Assembly: GCA_014621425.1 (NCBI GenBank)
Contig: JAANBB010000362.1
Location: 1 to 41,641 of the forward strand
DNA: 41,641 nt
Source of the DNA: Cylindrodendrum hubeiense
Taxonomy: Eukaryota; Ascomycota; Sordariomycetes; Hypocreales; Nectriaceae
Direction: 5' to 3'
A program made the position numbers and the translations under genes. Numbering within the stretch: position 1 is the stretch's first letter; every line of letters starts with the position of its first letter. Shown in pieces: positions 32,987-41,641 of the stretch. The notes under the pieces were generated by a model, which worked only from the letters and a program-made list of their open reading frames with translations, made no database searches and was not told where the DNA came from.

Positions 32987-34259
32987 CTAGTCCTCGTCGT
33001 CTTCGAGGACGTTGCGCCGCCGGCCTCTTCCAGATGTCTCCATGGGCTCGGCATCGGAGCCCTCAGCATCTTGATCACGGTCTCTTGTCCGTCGTTTCTT
33101 TGAACGTGGCTTTTCGTCTTCGTCATACAGCTCCTCCTCCTCCTCATCGCCACTCTCCAACTCCTCTTCGTCGCTGCCGACAACGAAGTCGTCTTCTAGG
33201 TCGTACTCATCCTGTCGGCGCACGCCCTGAGGCAAGTCGTCGTCAGAATCGTATTCTGGACCCCGTCGCTTGGGCTTGGCAGATCCCGGCGCACCGCGTT
33301 TCCGCGACGAGCCGGCACCCCGTCTGCCACCCTCAAGGTCTCCAATAGAAAGACCTCCGCGACTAGTCCTGCTATATCCACCATCCATCTTCGCAACCGC
33401 ATTGTCGCGGCGTCGCTGGGCCTTTATCCTCTCCTTCTCTGCCATCTCAGCCTGCTTCTTCTGAAGCTCTGGGTCTCGAGTGGTTCGGATAAACATGTCG
33501 CCTCCAGACGAAGTCTTGCTCGCCAGTGCCATCCTCTCGGCGAGGACCGACAGCGCATCGTCGCCGACAGCCTTGTTCGGGCGCACATTGTACTGCTCAG
33601 TGATGTGGCCAACAGTCATGAGGAGATTGCTGCTCAATTCGGCGGCGGCGGCGTAGTAGTGACCATCGTGAAGCTCGTCGTATGGCTTGCTGGCATCTGG
33701 GGCCAGGCCCTTTTTCGAAATTTCGTACTGTTCACCACCGACTGAAATCGTGACCGACCCGTCGCTCCAACGGAAGATGTTGGTGTTGCTCTTGAGCTCG
33801 CCGGTGCTATGATCTCTGCGCACTCTCGCGACGTGTTTGTGGTTCTGGGACTTGGCGTTGATCACGTCGAACTCAGTCGGCTGGAATGTCTCGGGATCGT
33901 ATTCCTCAGGAAGGACTTTGATGAACTTGGGGACTCGTAAAACTCGTAGCTATATGGTCGGGTGAGCGCACGAAGCGGTACAGGGAGATGGCGACACCTA
34001 CAGCACCATCCTTGGGCTTGGGAATTCGATGTCGGTAGGTCTGAACGGCCATGACCACTCTGTCCTTAGTCTCGTGCTGTGGCTGTTCATCTTCATAGTT
34101 GCGATAGCGAGCGTATGTGTCTCCTTCTGGGTCGGAAGCGAGTTCATCGTCATCGAGGACGCGTTCCTTGGTGGACGCAACCTCGTCGTCGCCCTCGTCG
34201 CCGAAGAGGTCATCGCCTCCCTCGTCGAGAGGGTCAATTGGATCTTCCGAGTCGGACAT
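32987..34259 (-). CDS. LEO1: Leo1, Paf1 transcription elongation complex subunit
   Basis: Two exons (34259-34002 and 33949-32987; 52-bp intron, GTAGGT donor, ATATAG acceptor, phase 0) give 406 residues, normal for fungal Leo1. The N-terminus is acidic (MSDSEDPIDPLDEGGDDLFG). The Leo1 core runs from about residue 55 to 240: YRHRIPKPKDGA, LRVPKFIKVLPEEYDPETF, SNTNIFRWSDGSVTISVGGE and MFIRTTRDPELQKKQAEMAE, the family hallmarks. The C-terminus is a charged tail of acidic blocks (GSDEEELESGDEEEEEL) and nuclear-localisation-like KPRSKKRRTRDRD. Leo1 acts in the nucleus as part of Paf1C on RNA polymerase II, supporting histone H2B ubiquitination and H3K4/K36 methylation. Another in-frame ATG lies at 34286, but the MSDSED start matches the family. 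It shares a 694-bp divergent region with the Mob gene. Confidence 0.95.
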
Positions 34260-34953
34260 GGCGAAGGAAAAGGAGTTGTGTGGCAAGGGGCGGATGCGAT
34301 GGTGGGTGTAGAAGCTAAAGTGAGGTCAAGTTGACGAGGCGATGAAAGGCATGCGGTCGCGAGGCTTTGAACTCTGCCAGCGCCAACTACAATTGGCGAC
34401 GGACCTTTTCCAGGGCGGACGGGCCTGAGGCTGAATTTGCACCAGCCACTTCCAGGGACAAACGGAACACCAGCCACAGACCCAGCACGACTGGCCTGCC
34501 TGCCTAGGTAGGTACCTACCCGCAAGCGCAGCAAACAAGGAAGGGGTCATGGCGGAGTGGCGGTCGAAGCTCGCTTAGGCACCCCAAAGCAGTATAGCGT
34601 GCTTCAGGTGCTTCGAAACCCGCGTCAAGTTTAGGGGACTAGCGAGGGAAAGAGCCCACCTGGGGCATCTGGCACTTGGGCAGACATGGAGCTCCATCTC
34701 CATCATTGACCGACACCTCTTGACCTCCAAAACCCCCTTTCTCGAGAGCTGCGACCGCGATAGCTCCCTCACGCCCGCTCACTGTAGCCTCGATCCGAAG
34801 CACGGCAATACCTGCGAGTCCCTCTTCCGCCTTCACCTTGGGCGACACCACCAGACGATCCTCCCCGTCCGAGTCCTGCGCCTGTCCGCCGCGCAACGCC
34901 CTTCTCCTTCGCCCCTCGCGACCTGCGCTTCTCACCCCGCCTTTTTGCCAACC
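34260..34953. promoter_or_regulatory. Divergent promoter region between LEO1 and the Mob gene
   Basis: 694 bp separate the two start codons. It contains a palindromic TAGGTAGGTACCTACC string (about 34504-34519) roughly mid-way and a CT-rich leader before the Mob start. No TATA box is clear. A tRNA-like A-box match near 34552 was examined and rejected. Confidence 0.5.
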
Positions 34954-36984
34954 ATGTCGAACCTATTCTCCGGCATGTAAGTTGCTTTTTCGAGTTACTC
35001 TCATTCATTATTCTTCATGCCTCTCCAAACTTGGGCACTGGCTCCCATCAACCCAACCTTGGAGAACGGCCATGAGCTTCAGCTTGGTTGTGTGGTTGGG
35101 GCCGTGGTCCATGATACATGACACCGCCCCCCCGGTGGCGAGTGCTACCCACAATCCGCTGCAGCTCACCTCAAGCTACCCTGGGCTGCCCAAGTGCAAG
35201 TGCAAGTGCAAGTGCCAGTGCAACACCAAACCACCATCATCACGATGCATTGGATGTTTAAATCCACCAGGAACCCGCCCACACATGGCTTGGCATCTTT
35301 TGGTCCCTCTGTTGTTTGGTAATGTCAATTACTCCAATTGGATCTGGCGACCTGGGGCCGACATACCGCCATGTTGATGTGGCCCTCTGCTGCGATATCC
35401 AAGACACATTCTCTCAGTGTGGCTGGTCACCAGATACCCCTTTTCTTGTCTCAGTATCGCTATTGCAAAGATGTGGCAAACCGCATGTTGCCCTAGCTCC
35501 CGACCGACAAGAGAGTTTGCCTTCTCTTCTCAATGTCCTTGAATCATGCGATGTCATCCGCCATCAGCTTGATTCGTGACATACCCTTGCGCAGTCACTG
35601 CAGGACGGAAACATAGAGGAGCTTAGTCTCCTAATAAAGCACGTCACTGCAGGCGCCGCCACTCATGGACCGTTTCGAAATGTTTCAATCAACTATACTT
35701 GTCTCAGCACAAGTGTGCTGCCACCTCGACAAGCGTTATGTCGTTTTCTTAGGAATCACTCGGGGCCATTTTCTCTAACCAACCGAACACGATGTGCTCT
35801 TTTCACATTGATCTCTTCTCATATTGATTGCCCGTTGCTGACGAGATTTAGTAACGCCCGGTTTCGAGGCGGGTCAGCCAAACCTGCTGGTCCGCAAAAG
35901 AGCCCTACTTCATCCACTGCCAGCCAACCTCCTCCTCCTGAACACGTTTCTCAAGGGAGCCAGTCTTCTTCTTCCAGCCTGGCCCCTAGGGTTCCCCCCT
36001 TGCCCAACTCACCTTCATTCGCCCAGACCATAGGCATGGATGAGTCCAGCGGCGTCATGGCTCCTGGCGACGACATGATTGCCGCCTACCACCTGCCCCG
36101 ACCCCTCCCTCTCTGGCTGAACTCTCAGTATGCCAAACACATTGTCAAGGGTAACTTCATGACGCTGAGTGCGCGACCCAAGACTGTGGAGCAGGGTGAA
36201 TGGATTGCACACCAAGGTAGGCTCATATTTGACAATATCTCGCGTATCTGCACCTTCTAACGATAGTAGTTGTTGAGCACTATCGCAATCTCTGGAACTT
36301 TGTTCGGGTCCTACATGAGAAAGAGGAGGATGGCACGTCCATCTGCAACTCCACCTCTTGCCCTCGCATGTCAGCCGGGGTGTGAGTATCCTCCATTCTC
36401 CACTTCGAAAACGACATCTTTGCTCACAAGCTTCTAGAAACCACTCTTTCACTTGGCTGAACAGCCGAAGGGAACCAGTTGAGCTCCCCGCACACGAGTA
36501 CATGACCCTCATGCAGCGATGGATCTCCGGAAAGATTGATGACAACAACATCTTCCCCACCGATCCCTCTGGAATCTCTTACTCCCATAATCCCGCCATC
36601 ACCACCACCCCCCTCTCCCAACTGACCAACCCCGGTGAGCCCGAGTGGATCGGCAAGCGATCTGGCTTCCCTGACAAGTTTATTGAAATTTGTCAGATGA
36701 TCTTCCGACAAATGTTCCGCGTCTATGCCCACCTTTACTGGGCTCACTTTACCGAGCCATTCTACCACCTTAACCTGGAGAAGCAGCTCAACAGCTGCTT
36801 CTCACACTTTGTCCTGACAGCTACGGCACTGGATATGCTGAAGCCCTCCGAGCTGGAGCCCATGCAGCCTCTGATTGACCTCTGGGCTGCAAACGGAACC
36901 TTCCCGCCAGAGTCCAAGGCGCACGAGTACGCCAATGTCCGTGCCGGCGAACGCCTTCTGCAACTTGCCGGCATTACTCAATAA
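34954..36984 (+). CDS. Mob1/phocein-family kinase activator
   Basis: Four exons (34954-34976, 35852-36216, 36270-36381, 36438-36984) give 348 residues. Mob proteins bind and activate NDR/LATS-type kinases in polarity, septation and mitotic exit. After a Ser/Pro/Gln-rich N-terminal extension (about 15-80), the Mob fold runs from about 85: PLPLWLNSQYAKHIVKGNF, EQGEWIAHQVVEHYRNLWNF, ELPAHEYMTLMQRWISGKID. The zinc site is complete: C155 and C160 (CNSTSC), H265 and H270 (HLYWAH). The C-terminus EPMQPLIDLWAANGTFPPES is longer than in canonical Mob1, and an insert (about 212-235) precedes the KRSGFPDKF helix, so this is not the classical Mob1 or phocein/Mob3; Mob2-like or a fungal-specific class is possible. 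Exon 1 is only 23 nt (MSNLFSG plus two bases, start context ACCATGTC) and is followed by an 875-bp intron with GTAAGT donor, CTGAC branch and TTTAG acceptor. Introns 2 and 3 are 53 and 56 bp. Confidence 0.92.
35191..35222. repeat. AAGTGC hexanucleotide repeat in Mob intron 1
   Basis: About five tandem AAGTGC units, the last diverged to CAGTGC, inside the 875-bp first intron of the Mob gene. Confidence 0.85.
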
Positions 36985-37388
36985 ACGCATACTGCTGAAG
37001 GGCAAGGGCGCACAAGGATAGATTTTGAGACATGTGGACACGGGAAACAGGGAACACCCGCCCGCCCCACGGACTAAATAGAAAGTGTACAAGTGCGGAA
37101 ATCATGTATTGAGTCGGGGGATAAGAAGCATGTGGCATGGCGCAGAAACAAAGGCCTGCAGAATGGAGTTTCGGATCCTCTCGGAGGCATAGAGTTGGTT
37201 GCAAATGTGAAGTCAGAGGAGGATTATCAGTTGCCGTCTGCAATCCTGAATCGACGCGACAACATAGGAACCTATTCTTCCGATACCGAATTGATTTCGA
37301 ACTATTGGAAACATACCCTCAAAAACCAATGTCAACAGGAGCATCCACATGCGCCCAAATCGATGCTGGGTCGCCCTCAACCCAACTT
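36985..37388. other. Convergent 3' intergenic region
   Basis: 404 bp between the Mob stop codon (+) and the DUF3237 stop codon (-). It must hold both 3' untranslated regions. A TAA stop overlapping AATAAACG ends the Mob frame. No other gene is seen. Confidence 0.55.
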
Positions 37389-38102
37389 TTACTCCCCTCC
37401 GCAGGGCGCCCCGACTTCGCTGATCTTGTATTCGACGACAATGGGCTCGTTCTCCTCAACGATGAACCTTCCGGAGCCTACGTACATTTTGTCTTCCAGT
37501 GATTTGAGTCCAGGACTATCTGTCTCGAACCTAACCTGCACAACTGGGACTTGAGTCAGCCAGTTACCATCACAGAGGTCCAGGCAAGGCAAGAAGCACA
37601 AAGCAATAATAGAAGAGGTATAAGACGGGAAGAATAGTCACCACACAATCCACTCACAGGCGTTGCCAAAAGCCCGTCGTCGTGGCATTTACGTCACCGC
37701 GAATGATCTTGCCCTCGTCGCCCGTCATGCCGACGACACCGTTGTAATTGAAGCGCAGCAGAGCACCCGTGGCGTCGCGAGCGACGCTCGTCACATCGAG
37801 GCGGACCATCTGACCGTCCGGATCGCGCCGCAAGAAGTCGCTCCCATGGACAAAGGTGGCGCGCAGTGCGGGTCGGTAGTTGGGCTCCGAGATGAGTGTA
37901 CCGGCGCTTGGGAGAAAGGGGATGTTGAGGAGGTCGGCGGCGATGGGGAGAGGCGTGTCGATGTATATCTGGCAATACGTCAGGGAGAGGATGTTCTCAA
38001 CCGTATCGAGAAAGTAGATATTGGAAGAAAGACACAGAGATGGAGCGTACGTACTCGCGCGGTGAAGGCCGGTATCAGGATGGGGAAGTTGGCGAACTTC
38101 AT
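37389..38102 (-). CDS. DUF3237 family protein
   Basis: Three exons on the minus strand (38102-38055, 37968-37658, 37530-37389; introns 86 and 127 bp with CTGAC branches) give 166 residues, the expected size. DUF3237 proteins are small beta-barrel proteins of unknown function, often single-domain, in fungi and bacteria. The N-terminus MKFANFPILIPAFTAR leads into IYIDTPLPIAADLL, and the family features follow: GTLISEPNYRPALRATFVHG, RRDPDGQMVRLDVTSVARD, LLRFNYNGVVG. After the second intron come LFETDSPGLKSLED and MYVGSGRFIVEENEPIVVEY, the classic C-terminal strand pair. Exon 3 uses the GGTTAG acceptor because only that phase (CT/G) keeps the frame with the GTGAGT donor; CAG four bases upstream would not. 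The N-terminus is mildly hydrophobic but is not a convincing signal peptide. A pyrimidine tract lies about 140 bp upstream. Confidence 0.87.
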
Positions 38103-41100
38103 GATGGCGAATGTCTTCGTCAATGTCTAGGCCCATTTCATCTGCACGAACGAAAGAAGTTCTTCTCCGGATAGGTTGTATTCCCCTCCTGTTCGCCCTT
38201 TCCCTTGACGGCGTGGTGTTTGTGGCTCCTCAATTCACCTTTCCCTTTTCCCCCTTCCCTTCCCTTCCCTTCCCTCCCGTCTAGGGCTCATTATATTTGC
38301 GCTCTCGTCCCCGTCGCGAAACGGGTGCCCGGCAGCGCGACGGTTTGATCCAAGCGAGCGGCGGGTTCGGTTCACGGCACACATGCGGCACTGGTTGCGT
38401 ATCTACCGAAAAAAAAGCAGTCTTGTCATGACGAGCCATTGGTCTTGTGCTACTGGAGGACGAATGGAGGGGAGAGAGGATCTACGAAAATGGAGATGGC
38501 CTTGGGCACAAAGGCGGCCAGCATCCCACGAGAAGAACGGGGATATCTGGGAACGGGATGGGTGGAAACCAGGAGCCAGAGGTGAAGAGAGGACCAGATC
38601 TTGCCATGATCCTAAGGCGGCGTCACGATGGGTGACCAGCCAGCACCGAAGCGACGAGTGTCGAATCGCATCTCGTGCTTCTCCGTGGTGATAGGCACCG
38701 AGTACACGAGCACGCCGATCCCAACGACTAGCCCATACCACCGTGGGGTGCACCGGTACGCGGCCGCCAGGAACAAGGCACCACGCACCACCATGCAAGG
38801 GCACAACAAGGCACGCTCACTGACTCACGATTCACCGTCGCCGGTCAGGCAGCTGTATAGCACCGGATTTTTGTGCTTGACCGACAGTTGCCAGCTCCTT
38901 GGGGCCGTTCTTAGCTTAGAATTAGGCTCCGTCCTCGATGCACAGCCTGCCTATCGCGAGGCATTTCGACGTGAAAAAAATTGTGTGTTGCGATACTTAC
39001 TTTGGTGTGTGTCCATACAGAGGCACCATTATACCGGGCCGGTCGTGGCGGTATATCACCGCTTCTATTAGACGCGAGCACCGCCCATTCAGAGACGTCT
39101 GAAACACATGGATCTCAGGCCACACCTCGGTCCGAGTGCTGCCATGTTGTGAGGCGGTCATGGCAGTGTGCCATTGTGGTGTTAAGCCGCACCAGGGCAG
39201 TAAGATCATGACGAGGCTTTGCTGCTTCGGCCCAGCCCCTCCCCGACTGCCATCTGCCCGGGTCTCCCGGTTTATTCCCCCACAACACGGCCTCGTACCG
39301 TGAAACATGGAGTAAGAATCCTCTGTAGCTCCAAATAGCAGAACCCCGCCTCAGTGAGTCGTGAGGAATGGCTGAACCTCGGGGCGTGGTCCAACTCGGC
39401 CTTCGTCTTGTCGGGGATATCCCCGTCGCATCGACTCCAGACTTCGGAAACCCAACCATCAGCCCCAAAGCCACATGTTTCAGAGCCATGTCCGATTGCG
39501 AGATCCAGTGGCTACGAAGCCGTTCTCCAGTCTACCATAGCCCCGGGTCCCCAGATGTGGCAAAGCGCAACGTGCCCAACGTGCCTCACCGCCAGACCTT
39601 GATATGGACTACACCCAACATCTTTTTGTAGCGAAGAGCCAAGCAAGGCATTGCCAGTTCCAATAATGGAACTCGCAGGCAAGGACCGTCGTGTTGCTCC
39701 CGGCTCTTGTTTCTATTTCCTGTGCAACAATTCCTGGATGAGCCCTGTCTTCTGCAGGTGTAACTCGATCTGAAGGATCATGCGGATGATGCCATGTATG
39801 GCTGCTTTACGAACGAACATCAGGCTGCATGTTTGCCGAATGCACGTTTCCGTATCCAAGAGGCAAGGTTTCAGATCTTGAACAAAGATTTGATGCATCA
39901 ACGCCGTGGCTTGGATGAAGATACATACTGTCCCATCTCGATTGGACTCCAAGTTCGCAAATGACACTCCATTCGGCCAATCTGATATCGCACTTGCAAA
40001 ACACCACTTCGTCATTGCTTCGTCCAGCTGGACCTACTAAGTCATGCAACAGAATTCTGTGTCTTGGAAGGTTTCCGAGAGGGTCACTTGCGGATCTCGG
40101 CTGCAACGTAAGACGTCAAACTTTTGACATCTGTTCGGTTGCCACTGACGTCTTCCATGGAACAGGAATCCATGTGCGGGATAGCGCACCGCCCCAGCCA
40201 TCCTGCAGCCCCTGCGACGGGTTTAGACACGGAAACCTGGTGGGATTCAAGTTTTCGCTGTGTTGGTCCAAGTTTCAGATGCACCCGACGAAAAATGGTG
40301 GGGGCTCTCGTTCCAAGATCATGTGCAACCACAAAAATAGAGCTTCTTTTGGATTCCCCAGCCTTTCGATTCACAGCCTCGTGAACTTGCATGACACAGA
40401 CCAAGGTTGGCTGATATCCCAACTCGTGATTTGCAATTGCAATCTCCAGAGCGGTGGAGCATCATGCTAAAAAAATCTTCCGCTATTGCGGCGTGGGTGT
40501 TTAGTCGATATTGGTCAGGGATACCCAGACCGCATATTTGCGGCTGGTATTTTTCCTCTTCTTGGCATGGGATAATGGGGATCCTTTTACGCCGAAGCAC
40601 GCCGTTCTCTCCCGCAGTGTGTCAAAGACCTTGGATCTTAGGGCCGCTCCCCTTGCTGCGGATGGTACAGGGTGGTCCCATCCACGTCAAGTTGAGCATG
40701 GAAGCCCTCACTTGGAGGTCAGCTTAAGTGCATGGAATCCTCACTAGCATGTTATAGAGGGCTGGGGTTAGCGGGACGTGCCCCGGGATCAGGGTTGAAT
40801 CTACCGAGGATCCAGACTTTTCTTACTGCTTAAGGCAAGAGTTTCGGGCGGCTCGGGGCTGCGTCATAGCAGGCGTCGAGCAGTTTCCGATCGGAATGTT
40901 TCGTAGGCAAATGGGTTTTTTTTGACGCTCACGGGTAGAAGGCTGAATGTAAACGTCATGGGTCGATCCTCAGCGGAGCTCGGTCTGGGCAACAAAAAGG
41001 AAAGCAGCCGTGAATTCTAAGGCGCGGCTGGCCCAGCGACGGCCCTACTCCCTCGTGGGGGTCCAGTGTCCGAGATCGCGGGTGGGAGTCATACTGGCGG

Positions 41101-41641
41101 TATTGCTGCTCACCAATGGTAAGGTGAGGCAGTTGGGCAACGACCTTGGGCAGAATTTGTCTGAGAACGGTGAGCAAGAGGCCCCTAGTGCGGTGACGGG
41201 AAGACCACTGAGAGTTGATCAACCCCATCTCTCGCCAATGCGGTCGGCCTCAAGGTGTGATGCAGAGCCTGGTCCTGCTCTTGTGAGCCACAAGTTGGGT
41301 TCCAGAAAGCCTGGGAGGACGCGCATAGCGCACAGCCCTGGCAAGAGAAGCATAGCCTAATTTGGCTAAAGATCCTGCGCCAGGAAGGGGAAGGGGAGGA
41401 CCTGGCTTCTTGGACGGGCAGGTTAGGAAGCAAATGGGGATGTCAAGCTGGGCGCGGGCCAAGCAGAGGCCAGCCCTCTGGAGCAGCATCGCAGCTCGCC
41501 TCACCTAAGTGATTGGCCGTGATTGCAGCTTGGGCCGTTTTGGACGGCGCCGGCCGACGTTGACCCAGTTTGTCCCTGCCGGATCGTGATCCGAACGGAG
41601 CAGAGGACCGCCGAGGCATTGGATGGCAGCTCCAGCATGGA
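38103..41641. other. Gene-poor right end
   Basis: The first 150-200 bp hold the DUF3237 promoter, including the CCCTT tract at 38241-38279. The rest shows no recognisable gene. One minus-strand segment around 39713-40015 is weakly coding-like (see findings). No transposon ends or tRNA were seen. Confidence 0.45.
38241..38279. repeat. CCCTT pentanucleotide pyrimidine tract
   Basis: Tandem TTCCC units (about six, some imperfect), pure pyrimidine on the plus strand, starting about 140 bp upstream of the DUF3237 start codon. This may be a promoter element, as polypurine/polypyrimidine tracts often are in fungi, or a simple microsatellite. Confidence 0.8.

Noticed and set aside
34550..34640. Possible tRNA: an A-box-like TGGCGGAGTGG and a B-box-like GCTTCGAAACC about 60 bases apart.
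   Set aside because: The T stem does not pair, no acceptor stem can be formed and no anticodon arm fits. Treated as chance.
35715..36260. Alternative start for the Mob gene from the open frame at 35715.
   Set aside because: The stretch before 35852 has no Mob-like sequence, while the 34954 exon has a family-like start, a good context and a strong donor. Kept only as an alternative to test.

Overview
The window looks like nuclear DNA of a filamentous ascomycete, most likely a sordariomycete and possibly of the order Hypocreales. Genes are separate, each with its own promoter. Most introns are short (48-127 bp) with CTAAC or CTGAC branch sites. Core promoters and leaders are pyrimidine-rich, and the proteins belong to fungal families (UTP-glucose-1-phosphate uridylyltransferase, Leo1, a Mob-family kinase activator, a Kre9/KNH-type GPI protein, a Tgl-like patatin). 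No tRNA, rRNA, CRISPR array or intact transposon was recognised. All exon boundaries were read by eye from splice signals, reading frame and family knowledge, with no transcript data.

Layout. 1-7.5 kb has no gene I can support, only microsatellites and one coding-like scrap. 7.5-9.4 kb holds a tandem FolB-domain protein (+) converging on a DUF3605 / N-acetylglucosamine-induced-type protein (-). 11.7-14.4 kb is the UDP-glucose pyrophosphorylase gene with a probable leader intron and two GC-AG introns. 14.4-19.5 kb is a long gene-free stretch ending in the leader of a GPI-anchored cell-surface protein (20.0-20.8 kb). 22.0-22.7 kb is an unrecognised protein with strong coding bias (-). 22.8-25.9 kb is gene-free.

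25.9-32.3 kb is the oddest part. It contains an acyl-protein-thioesterase-like gene (-) that is frameshifted and lacks the nucleophile serine, and a 792-residue MYND-finger / RNase H / unassigned C-terminal domain fusion (+). A coding-like frame with no ATG lies directly behind the fusion. Last is a full-length patatin/Tgl-like gene (-) in which both catalytic dyad positions are replaced. 33.0-37.0 kb returns to conserved housekeeping genes: LEO1 (-) and a Mob-family gene (+) diverge from a shared 694-bp region. 37.4-38.1 kb is a DUF3237 protein (-). 38.1 kb to the end has no gene I can support.

There is no sign that these genes form one pathway. UDP-glucose supply and the GPI-anchored wall protein both relate to cell-wall building. 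Leo1 (Paf1 complex) and Mob (NDR-kinase activation) are core cell functions. The 26-32 kb block is the best candidate for something undescribed: a fungal MYND-RNase H fusion beside two serine-hydrolase-fold genes that have lost their nucleophiles.
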